NCBI RefSeq assembly: GCF_000695625.1
Contig: NZ_JMQI01000027.1
Span: forward strand, 157,997-221,996
Direction: 5' to 3'
Length of the DNA: 64,000 nucleotides
Source of the DNA: Amycolatopsis rifamycinica
GTDB lineage: Bacteria; Actinomycetota; Actinomycetes; Mycobacteriales; Pseudonocardiaceae
Positions 36,876 to 44,637 of this stretch are shown piece after piece. Position 1 is the stretch's first letter. Every line of letters begins with the position of its first letter. The translations under genes and the position numbers were made by a program. The notes under the pieces were generated by a model, which was given only the letters and a program-made list of their open reading frames with translations, was not told the origin of the DNA and searched no databases.

Positions 36876-37630
36876 GTCAGAGCCTGGACCGCGCGCTGAC
36901 GTTGCTGAACTCGATCGCGCAGGACGCGCGCACCCTCGACGACCTCGCCGACGAGATCGGCGTGCACAAGTCCACCGTGCTGCGGCTGCTGCGCACCCTC
37001 GAGCAGCACCACTTCGTCCGCCGCGAAGGCGCCCGCCACTACCGGCTGGGCAGCGCCATGTTCGACCTCGCCAACCAGGCCCTGGACTCCTTCGACGTCC
37101 GGCGCAGCGCCCACCCCGCTTTGGCGGCCCTCAACGCGCGCACCGGGCACACCGTGCACCTGGCCAGCTACGAAGACGGCGAAGTCGTCTACATCGACAA
37201 GTTCGAAGGCCGGCACTCGGTGCGGATGTACTCGCGCATCGGCAAGCGCGCGCCGCTGCACTGCACGGCGGTGGGGAAGGTGCTGGTCGCGGCCATGCCG
37301 CCGGCCCGCCGCGAGGAGATCGCCCGGTCGATCGACTACCCGGTGCGGACGCCGAACACGATCACGACGCCGTCCGCGTACCTGGCCGAGCTGGAACGGG
37401 TGGACCGGCTCGGGTACGCCGTCGACAACGCCGAGCACGAGGACTTCATCCACTGCATCGCGGCGCCGGTGCGGGGGACCGGCGGCGAGGTGCTGGCCGC
37501 CGCGTCGATGTCGGTGCCGAAGGTGCTGCTCGACTACGAAGGCCTGCTGGCGCTGGTGCCCGAGCTGCGGGCGGCCACGAAGGAAGCTTCCGTCCACAGT
37601 GGATGGACGGAGAACGGAAAGGGGCACTGA
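36872..37630 (+). CDS. IclR-family transcriptional regulator
   Basis: The protein has 252 residues. The N-terminal winged helix (residues 5-60, LDDLADEIGVHKSTVLRLLR) is followed by the IclR effector domain with GHTVHLASYEDGEVVYIDK, PLHCTAVGKVLVAAM and a C-terminal HCIAAPVRG segment containing the ligand-proximal cysteine/histidine. It probably senses a pathway acid such as KDG or glucosaminate and controls both directions through the repeats at 35802-35837 (inference). Confidence 0.92.
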   Translation: MSQSLDRALTLLNSIAQDARTLDDLADEIGVHKSTVLRLLRTLEQHHFVRREGARHYRLGSAMFDLANQALDSFDVRRSAHPALAALNARTGHTVHLASYEDGEVVYIDKFEGRHSVRMYSRIGKRAPLHCTAVGKVLVAAMPPARREEIARSIDYPVRTPNTITTPSAYLAELERVDRLGYAVDNAEHEDFIHCIAAPVRGTGGEVLAAASMSVPKVLLDYEGLLALVPELRAATKEASVHSGWTENGKGH

Positions 37631-38013
37631 TGAGCAAGACGGCAGTTTCCACCGAGAACGCGCCGAAGCCGCCGGCGAAGTTCTCGCAGGCCGTCCGCAA
37701 GGGGAACCTGCTGCAGGTCGCCGGCCAGGTCGCGTTCGACCCGGCGACCGGCGCGATCGTCGGCGACGACGTCGCGGGCCAGACCCGGCAGACGTTCAAG
37801 AACATCGAAGCCGTGCTGGCCGAGGCGGGCTCGAGCCTCGCCGACGCGATCATGGTCCGGGTGTACCTGACCGACACCGCGCACTTCGCGCCGTTCAACG
37901 AGGTGTACGACGAGCTGATCGGCGACGCGCCGCAGCCCGCCCGCACCACGGTGTACGTCGGCCTCCCGGGCGAGCTCCTCGTCGAGATCGACGTGCTCTG
38001 CGTGCTGGACTGA
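37630..38013 (+). CDS. RidA-family enamine/imine deaminase
   Basis: A 127-residue Rid protein with NLLQVAGQVAFDP, GQTRQTFKNIEAVL, the catalytic arginine in MVRVYLTD, and a C-terminal VEIDVLCVLD. RidA hydrolyses unstable enamine and imine intermediates released by PLP dehydratases. The stop of the IclR gene overlaps its ATG (TGATG). Its presence supports a PLP-dependent ammonia elimination in the same pathway, that is the enzyme at 34490-35788. Confidence 0.92.
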   Translation: MSKTAVSTENAPKPPAKFSQAVRKGNLLQVAGQVAFDPATGAIVGDDVAGQTRQTFKNIEAVLAEAGSSLADAIMVRVYLTDTAHFAPFNEVYDELIGDAPQPARTTVYVGLPGELLVEIDVLCVLD

Positions 38014-38028
38014 CCCGGTGCCGGGCGG

Positions 38029-39024
38029 TCAGCCCAGAACGCTCGTGTAGCCGTTCAGGGCTGGCTGCCCGCCGAGGTGGGCGTAGAGGACGTTCGAACC
38101 GCGCGGGATCTCGCCGGTGCCGACGAGGTCGATGAGCCCGGCCATCGACTTGCCCTCGTACACCGGGTCGGTGATCATGCCCTCCAGCCGCGCGCAGGTT
38201 TCGATGGCGTCCACAGTGGACTTGTCGGGGATGCCGTAGATCCCGGCGTGGTAGCGGTCGTCCAGCTCGACCTCGGGGATCTCCCCGGCGCCGATCAGCT
38301 CGGCGGTGTTCCGCGCGATGCGGGTGACCTGCTCGCGGGTTTCCGCCGGCTTGGCCGAGGCGTCGATGCCGAGGATGCGCCGCTCCTTCCCGAGCGCGGT
38401 CCCGGCGACCATCCCGGCCTGCGTGCTGCCGGTGACCGAGCAGACGATCACGGTGTCGAAGAAGACGCCGAGTTCGTCCTCCTGCTTTTCGAGCTCCACG
38501 ATCCAGTTCGCGAAGCCCAGTCCGCCGAGCCGGTGGTCGGAGGCGCCGGCGGGAATGGCGTACGGCTTACCGCCTTGCGCTTCGATCTCGGCGACCGCGT
38601 TCTCCCACGTCTCCTTGAACCCGATGCCGAAGCCGGCCTCGACCAGCCGGACGTCGGCGCCGAGGATGCGCGAGAGCTGGATGTTGCCGACCTTGTCGTA
38701 GAGCGGGTCGTGCCAGTCGACCCAGCTTTCCTGCACCAGCACGGCCTTGAGCCCGGCCCGCGCCGCCGCCGCGGCGACCTGGCGGGTGTGGTTGGACTGG
38801 ACCCCGCCGATGGAGACGAGCGTGTCGGCGCCTTCTTCGAGGGCATCGGCGACGAGGTACTCGAGCTTGCGGGTCTTGTTGCCACCGAACGCGAGGCCGG
38901 AGTTGACGTCCTCGCGCTTGGCCCAGATCTTCGCACCGCCGAGGTGTTCGGTGAGGCGTTCGAGGGGGTGCACCGGCGACGGGCCGAACAGCAGGGGGAA
39001 GCGCGGGAAGGCGTCGAGGGTCAC
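38029..39024 (-). CDS. acdS: 1-Aminocyclopropane-1-carboxylate deaminase
   Basis: A 331-residue fold-type II PLP enzyme that opens ACC, the ethylene precursor, to 2-ketobutyrate and ammonia. PLP lysine K50 lies in GGNKTRK and the nucleophile region is [12 protein letters not shown]. The residues that separate true ACC deaminase from D-cysteine desulfhydrase are both of ACC type: Y289-E290 in DPVYEGKS and L317 in YAHLGG (Glu295 and Leu322 in the usual numbering). Its GTG overlaps the stop of the GntR gene. This is a plant-association trait. Confidence 0.93.
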   Translation of the reverse strand: MTLDAFPRFPLLFGPSPVHPLERLTEHLGGAKIWAKREDVNSGLAFGGNKTRKLEYLVADALEEGADTLVSIGGVQSNHTRQVAAAAARAGLKAVLVQESWVDWHDPLYDKVGNIQLSRILGADVRLVEAGFGIGFKETWENAVAEIEAQGGKPYAIPAGASDHRLGGLGFANWIVELEKQEDELGVFFDTVIVCSVTGSTQAGMVAGTALGKERRILGIDASAKPAETREQVTRIARNTAELIGAGEIPEVELDDRYHAGIYGIPDKSTVDAIETCARLEGMITDPVYEGKSMAGLIDLVGTGEIPRGSNVLYAHLGGQPALNGYTSVLG

Positions 39025-39665
39025 TGTTCCTCCAGCAGGTCGGTCCAGATGGTCGAGATCACGGAGACGGCGGTTTCGGTGTCGTGCTTCTCGAGGGCGT
39101 CGATGAGCTTCGTGTGGCGTTCGACGGAGTTCCAGGCCAGCGCGGAGCTGAACCGGGCGTGCTCGAGGCGGCGCAGGAGGGGCGTGTAGCGGTCGAGGGT
39201 CGCGGCGACCGCGGCGTTGCCGGCCAGGCGGACCGGGACGTCGTGCAGCTCGTCGTCGGCTTCGACGGCGGCCGCGATGTCCCGGGCCGCGATGGCTTCG
39301 GCGAACCGGTCGTTGGCCGCCCGCATGGCGGCGATGTCCGCCGGACGGCACTTGGGTGCGGCTTGCTTGACGGCGAACTCGTGCAGCACCCGGACGACCT
39401 CGCGGGCGTCCAGGACGTCGGGGGACATCACCTCGGAGACCCGGGTGTAGCTCTGCGGCTTGGAGTCGACCAGACCGTCGTCGGCCAGCCGTCGCAGGGC
39501 CTCGCGAACGGGGGCCTTGGAGAGCCCGAGCTGGTCGGCGAGATCGCCGTCGCGCAGCGGGGCCCCCGGCGGCAGGGTGCCGTCGACGATCGCGCGCCGG
39601 ATGCGGTCGTAGGCCTCGTCGCGGAGCAACGGGCGCGTGACCTTCGAGAGACTCACATCTAACAT
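39021..39665 (-). CDS. GntR/FCD-family transcriptional regulator, probable acdS regulator
   Basis: A 214-residue FadR-type protein. The winged helix lies at residues ~10-75 ([39 protein letters not shown]). The FCD ligand domain has the metal-type pattern with D and H residues ([13 protein letters not shown] ... [12 protein letters not shown]). The ATG at 39665 sits inside a 20-bp palindrome and has no ribosome binding site, and codon 2 is the rare TTA. It is co-transcribed with acdS through a GTGA overlap. Confidence 0.9.
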   Translation of the reverse strand: MLDVSLSKVTRPLLRDEAYDRIRRAIVDGTLPPGAPLRDGDLADQLGLSKAPVREALRRLADDGLVDSKPQSYTRVSEVMSPDVLDAREVVRVLHEFAVKQAAPKCRPADIAAMRAANDRFAEAIAARDIAAAVEADDELHDVPVRLAGNAAVAATLDRYTPLLRRLEHARFSSALAWNSVERHTKLIDALEKHDTETAVSVISTIWTDLLEEQ

Positions 39666-39674
39666 GTTAGATGT
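39655..39674. promoter_or_regulatory. 20-bp perfect palindrome over the GntR start codon, candidate autoregulatory operator
   Basis: ACATCTAACATGTTAGATGT is its own reverse complement. The size and AT-rich centre fit GntR/FCD operators. It covers the start codon, so a bound repressor would block transcription start or, if the mRNA is leaderless, the promoter's downstream edge. A second dyad (TCCACAT 39710-39716 / ATGTGGA 39727-39733) lies further upstream. Confidence 0.6.
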
Positions 39675-39814
39675 CGACGGAGTTGCCCCGCAAGGTCGTC
39701 GTGCTGGCATCCACATTTCGGGCGCGATGTGGACAACCGGCCCCCAGGCCCCCGCTCTTCCGGGTTTTGCCGGGCACCCCCGATAGACTGGACTCGGGGA
39801 CGCCCCCCGGAGAG

Positions 39815-39853
39815 GGTGGGGGCTGCTCTGGTGGGGGCTGCTCTGGTGGGGGC
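39815..39853. repeat. 15-bp G-rich tandem repeat, about 2.6 copies
   Basis: The unit GGTGGGGGCTGCTCT starts at 39815 and 39830 with a partial third copy at 39845. It lies between the DUF1844 stop and the GntR promoter region. The plus strand has a GGG run and three GGGGG runs with short loops and could form a G-quadruplex. Confidence 0.65.
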
Positions 39854-39869
39854 CGGTCGAGGGTGGTCG

Positions 39870-40229
39870 TCAGTAAACCGGGCCGGTGTACTTCTCCCCG
39901 GGGCCCTGCCCGGGCTCGTCCGGCACGGCCGAAGCTTCCCGGAAGGCCTTCTGCAGTGACTGCAGGCCGTCGCGCAGCGGCCCGGCGTGCAGGCCCAGGT
40001 ACTCGGCGGAGGCCGTCACGAGCCCGGCGAGCGCGGTGATGAGCCGGCGGGCTTCGTCGAGGTCGCGGTGCGGGGACGTCGCCGGGTCGGCGTCGGCGAG
40101 CCCGAGCCGTTCGGCGCCGGCCGACAGCAGCATCACCGCCGCGCGGCTGATCACCTCCACGCTGGGGATGTCCTCCAGGTGGCGGGCTTCGGGGGAATAC
40201 GGGGGCTGTTCGGAGGGTTGATCTGACAC
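39870..40229 (-). CDS. DUF1844-family protein
   Basis: The protein has 119 residues from a GTG. The conserved core reads [20 protein letters not shown], then [20 protein letters not shown] and [15 protein letters not shown], characteristic of DUF1844. It is located divergently upstream of infC, as in many actinomycetes. Function unknown; the acidic C-terminus ([12 protein letters not shown]) is disordered. Confidence 0.88.
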   Translation of the reverse strand: MSDQPSEQPPYSPEARHLEDIPSVEVISRAAVMLLSAGAERLGLADADPATSPHRDLDEARRLITALAGLVTASAEYLGLHAGPLRDGLQSLQKAFREASAVPDEPGQGPGEKYTGPVY

Positions 40230-40383
40230 GTCTGGTACCCTTCCACGAGCGACCAGCCCTCGAGCGATCGGGGGCGGCAAGTGGAGCCCCGCTCCCACCC
40301 GCGTCACCGCACAGGTGGCCGGGTCCGGTCTCACCCGTCCAGGGTGAACAAGTGTCCTCCGGGGCACGATCGGAAACAGAGTG

Positions 40384-40412
40384 GGCCCCGCGCACCGCAT
40401 GGTGTCGGGGCC
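40384..40412 (+). terminator. Attenuator-like hairpin in the infC leader
   Basis: GGCCCCG (40384-40390) pairs with CGGGGCC (40406-40412), and inner CACC with GGTG, leaving a GCAT loop. TTCGCTAT follows. It stands 63 bases before infC and may regulate the infC-rpmI-rplT transcript by attenuation. Confidence 0.5.
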
Positions 40413-40474
40413 TTCGCTATGTGGGCACCAGGTCGAACGAGAACAGGAAACATTCCTCGGACCAAGGAGGCCCC

Positions 40475-41038
40475 ATCAGCTCCGAGACACGCATCAACGA
40501 CCGTATCCGGGTGCCGGAAGTCCGACTCGTCGGACCCGCCGGCGAACAGGTCGGCATCGTCCGGATCGAGGATGCGCTGCGCCTGGCGCAGGAGAACGAC
40601 CTCGACCTCGTCGAGGTGGCGCCGCAGGCCCGCCCGCCGGTGTGCAAGCTCATGGACTTCGGCAAGTTCAAGTACGAGAGCGCGCAGAAGGCCCGTGAGT
40701 CGCGGCGCAACCAGCAGCTGACCGTCATCAAGGAACAGAAGCTGCGCCCCAAGATCGACCAGCACGACTACGAGACCAAGAAGGGTCACGTGTCGCGGTT
40801 CCTGGCGGCGGGCAACAAGGTCAAGGTCACGATCATGTTCCGCGGCCGCGAGCAGTCCCGGCCGGAGCTCGGCTACCGGCTGCTGCAGAAGCTCGCCGAA
40901 GACGTCACGGAGCTCGGCTTCGTCGAGTCGTCGGCCAAGCAGGACGGCCGAAACATGATCATGGTGCTGGCCCCGCACAAGAACGTGAAGCCGAAGGCGA
41001 AGGCCGAGGCGGCCCCCGAGCCGACCCCCGACGCGTAG
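40475..41038 (+). CDS. infC: Translation initiation factor IF-3 with ATC start codon
   Basis: The protein has 187 residues. AAGGAGG at 40464-40470 is followed after four bases by ATC, and the reading [20 protein letters not shown] aligns from its first residue with other actinobacterial IF-3 proteins. The nearest in-frame standard start would add about 41 unrelated residues. IF-3 rejects non-standard starts, so an ATC codon lets it limit its own synthesis, as known for infC in other bacteria. Both domains are intact, with the linker helix [17 protein letters not shown]. Confidence 0.95.
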   Translation: MSSETRINDRIRVPEVRLVGPAGEQVGIVRIEDALRLAQENDLDLVEVAPQARPPVCKLMDFGKFKYESAQKARESRRNQQLTVIKEQKLRPKIDQHDYETKKGHVSRFLAAGNKVKVTIMFRGREQSRPELGYRLLQKLAEDVTELGFVESSAKQDGRNMIMVLAPHKNVKPKAKAEAAPEPTPDA

Positions 41039-41058
41039 GCGCCGACCAGCACGAGTCA

Positions 41059-41087
41059 GCGGCTCACCGGATTCTCCGGTGAGCCGC
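41059..41087 (+). promoter_or_regulatory. Perfect 13-bp hairpin between infC and rpmI
   Basis: GCGGCTCACCGGA (41059-41071) and TCCGGTGAGCCGC (41075-41087) enclose a TTC loop. The rpmI ribosome binding site AAAGAGG begins only a few bases later. It could be a processing or attenuation site, or an L20-responsive control element for rpmI-rplT. Confidence 0.6.
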
Positions 41088-41105
41088 CGCACGAAAGAGG
41101 ACAAA

Positions 41106-41300
41106 ATGCCGAAGATGAAGACCCACAGCGGGACGTCCAAGCGCATCCGCAAGACGGGTACGGGCAAGCTGCGCCGCCAGATGACCGGCCGGCGTCACCG
41201 CATGGAGAAGAAGTCCAGCCGCGTGACGCGCCGCCTCGAGGGCACCACCGAGGTGTCGAAGACCGAGGTCGGCCGCGTGAAGCGCCTGCTCGGCATCTGA
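41106..41300 (+). CDS. rpmI: 50S ribosomal protein L35
   Basis: A 64-residue basic protein starting [20 protein letters not shown] and continuing with the [16 protein letters not shown] block, full length for bL35. AAAGAGG lies before the ATG. It sits in the conserved infC-rpmI-rplT order. Confidence 0.97.
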   Translation: MPKMKTHSGTSKRIRKTGTGKLRRQMTGRRHRMEKKSSRVTRRLEGTTEVSKTEVGRVKRLLGI

Positions 41301-41366
41301 TCCCGCAGAACTTGCTGTAACCACCCGGGGCGGCCCCTCGCCCCCTGAGATCGACAGGATGGACCC

Positions 41367-41744
41367 GTGGCACGCGTCAAGCGGGCGGTCAACGCCCAGA
41401 AGAAGCGTCGCGCAACTCTCGAACTGGCCAGCGGCTACCGCGGCCAGCGTTCGCGGCTGTACCGCAAGGCCAAGGAGCAGACGCTTCACTCGCTGAACTA
41501 CGCCTACCGGGACCGCCGTGCCCGCAAGGGTGACTTCCGCCAGCTGTGGATCACCCGCATCAACGCGGCGGCCCGTGCCAACGGCGTGACCTACAACCGG
41601 TTCATCCAGGGCATCAAGGCCGCGGGTGTCGAGGTCGACCGCAAGATCCTCGCGGACCTGGCCGTCAACGACGCCGCCGCCTTCACCGCGCTGGCCGAGC
41701 TCGCCAAGGCCAACGTGAACACCGGCGAAGCGAAGTCGGCCTGA
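41367..41744 (+). CDS. rplT: 50S ribosomal protein L20
   Basis: The protein has 125 residues from a GTG. It has the long basic N-terminal extension ([20 protein letters not shown], then [16 protein letters not shown]) and the globular RNA-binding domain ([19 protein letters not shown]). In several phyla L20 represses its own operon by binding the leader RNA. Hairpins upstream of infC and rpmI are the places to look for this here. Confidence 0.97.
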   Translation: MARVKRAVNAQKKRRATLELASGYRGQRSRLYRKAKEQTLHSLNYAYRDRRARKGDFRQLWITRINAAARANGVTYNRFIQGIKAAGVEVDRKILADLAVNDAAAFTALAELAKANVNTGEAKSA

Positions 41745-42556
41745 CCGGCAGCTTTCAACGACCCGGGGCGGAACCGTTCACCGAACGGACCCCCCGGGTC
41801 GTTGCTGCGCGCAAGCTGACGCGGCGCGCGGAACGCGACAAGACCGGCCGGTTCCTGGCCGAAGGCGCCAACGCCGTCGAAGCCGCCTTGGCCGGCGGCA
41901 CGGTGCACGAGCTCTTCGTCACTTCGCGGGCGTCGGAGCAGCACGCGGACCTGGTGGACGTGGCGCGCGCGGCCGGCGTTCCGGTCTCGCCGATCACCGA
42001 CCGGGCAGCCGACGGGCTGTCGGAAACCGTGACACCCCAAGGCATCGTGGCCGTCTGCGCGCTGCTGGACCGTCCGCTCGACGAGGCCGTGACCCCGGCC
42101 GCCCGGCTCGTGGTCGTGCTCGTCGACGTCGCCGACCCCGGCAACGCGGGCACGGTCATCCGCGTCGCCGACGCGGCCGGCGCCGACGCGGTGGTCCTGG
42201 CCGGCGACACCGTCGACCCCCACAACGGCAAGTGCGTCCGCGCCGCCGCCGGCAGCCTGTTCCACCTGCCGATCGCGCGCGTCCGCGACGTCCCGGCCGC
42301 CCTGTCGGCCTGCTCGGCCGCGGGCCTGCGGACGTTCGCCGCCCACGGCTACGCCGACGCCGAACTCGATCGGGTGGATCTCGCCGCGCCGACCGCGTGG
42401 GTGTTCGGCAACGAGGCCCACGGCCTGCCCGCCGACGTCCTCGACCGGACCGACCTCGCCGTCCGGATCCCCCTGTACGGCCGCGCGGAGAGCCTCAACC
42501 TCGCCACCGCGGCGGCCGTCTGCGTCTACACGAGCGCGATGGCGGCGCGGCGCTGA
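41741..42556 (+). CDS. TrmH/SpoU-family RNA 2'-O-methyltransferase
   Basis: A protein of about 271 residues. An N-terminal substrate-binding domain ([20 protein letters not shown]) precedes the SPOUT knot with motif 1 [17 protein letters not shown], motif 2 [11 protein letters not shown] and motif 3 [18 protein letters not shown]. It methylates a ribose in rRNA or tRNA. No ATG, GTG or TTG occurs in frame between the rplT stop and the conserved region. CTG at 41741, overlapping that stop as CTGA, is the only near-standard candidate. Confidence 0.88.
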   Translation: MTGSFQRPGAEPFTERTPRVVAARKLTRRAERDKTGRFLAEGANAVEAALAGGTVHELFVTSRASEQHADLVDVARAAGVPVSPITDRAADGLSETVTPQGIVAVCALLDRPLDEAVTPAARLVVVLVDVADPGNAGTVIRVADAAGADAVVLAGDTVDPHNGKCVRAAAGSLFHLPIARVRDVPAALSACSAAGLRTFAAHGYADAELDRVDLAAPTAWVFGNEAHGLPADVLDRTDLAVRIPLYGRAESLNLATAAAVCVYTSAMAARR

Positions 42557-42608
42557 CCTGCGAGTAGGCTCCCGCGATATCCATTGTGGCCGATATTTGG
42601 GGGGTTCC

Positions 42609-43442
42609 ATGGGCAGGCTCGCTCGTTCGTTCGCGCTGTTCTCCGCGTCGTTGAAGGTGCTGCGCGCCCACAAGGGCCTGGCGTGGTTCCCGGTGCTCGC
42701 CGGCATCGCCGGGCTGCTGGTCGCCGGGGTGTTCCTGACACCCGCGTTCTTCACCGTCCACCTCGAGGCCGAGCACTTCCGGCCCACCGCCGGCACGTAC
42801 GTGCTGCTGGGGGCGTTCTACCTCGTCTCGGCGTTCGTCACGATCTTCTTCAACGCCGCCCTGATCTCCCAGGCGGACGTCGCGCTGCGCGGCGACGGCG
42901 GCATGCCCGGCGTCGGCGCCGGTCTCGCCGCGGCCGGTCGCCGCTGGCCGGCCCTGCTCGGCTGGTCCGGCGTGAGCGCGACGGTCAGCGTGGTGCTGCG
43001 CACCATCGAGGAGCGGCTCGGCTTCCTCGGCAGCATCATCAGCGGCCTGATCGGCATGGCCTGGCGGTTCACGACGTACCTCGTGCTGCCGGTCGTCGTG
43101 CTCGAGGGCGTCGGCGTGAAGGCCGGCGTCAAGCGGTCGGTCGAGCTGTTCCGCCGCGCGTGGGGCGAGAACGTCGCCGGCACCGCCGGCCTCGGCCTGG
43201 TCGGTTTTCTGCTGACCTTCGCCGGTTACGTCGTGCTCCTCGGCGCCGGCTTCCTGCTCGGCGGCACGGCCACCCTGTTCGTCGCGGTCGGGCTGGCGAT
43301 CGTCTGGACCTTGCTGGTGGCGGTGTTCACCACCACGTTGTCCGGCATCTACCAGACGGCGCTGTACCGCTACGCCGCCGAGGGCGTGGTGCCCGGCGAG
43401 TTCGCGTCGGTCGACTTCTCCGAGGCGTTCCGGCAGCGCTGA
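42609..43442 (+). CDS. DUF6159-family integral membrane protein
   Basis: A 277-residue protein with about six hydrophobic spans. Start GRLARSFALFSASLKVLRAH is followed by membrane pairs, a conserved VKRSVELFRRAWGENVAGTA amphipathic segment, and the tail TALYRYAAEGVVPGEF. This matches DUF6159 (glycerophosphoryl-diester-like membrane domain) proteins. GGGGGG precedes the ATG by five bases. Role unknown. Confidence 0.82.
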   Translation: MGRLARSFALFSASLKVLRAHKGLAWFPVLAGIAGLLVAGVFLTPAFFTVHLEAEHFRPTAGTYVLLGAFYLVSAFVTIFFNAALISQADVALRGDGGMPGVGAGLAAAGRRWPALLGWSGVSATVSVVLRTIEERLGFLGSIISGLIGMAWRFTTYLVLPVVVLEGVGVKAGVKRSVELFRRAWGENVAGTAGLGLVGFLLTFAGYVVLLGAGFLLGGTATLFVAVGLAIVWTLLVAVFTTTLSGIYQTALYRYAAEGVVPGEFASVDFSEAFRQR

Positions 43443-43448
43443 CCGCGC

Positions 43449-43485
43449 GTCCGCGCGCTCCCGGGGCGACCGGGGGCGCGCGGAC
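43449..43485 (+). terminator. Terminator hairpin after the DUF6159 gene
   Basis: GTCCGCGCGC (43449-43458) pairs with GCGCGCGGAC (43476-43485). The loop contains a second small CCCGG/CCGGG stem. It lies seven bases after the stop and before the pheS promoter zone, where TAGACT at 43495-43500 is a possible -10. Confidence 0.75.
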
Positions 43486-43497
43486 CCGATCCCATAG

Positions 43498-44636
<1,139 letters not shown>

Positions 44637-44637
<1 letters not shown>

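Noticed and set aside
25885..38013. Biosynthetic gene cluster or plain gluconate operon
   Set aside because: No polyketide synthase, peptide synthetase or tailoring enzymes are present; no gluconate kinase is present; the deacylase, PLP enzyme and GH20 fit amino-sugar acid catabolism better.
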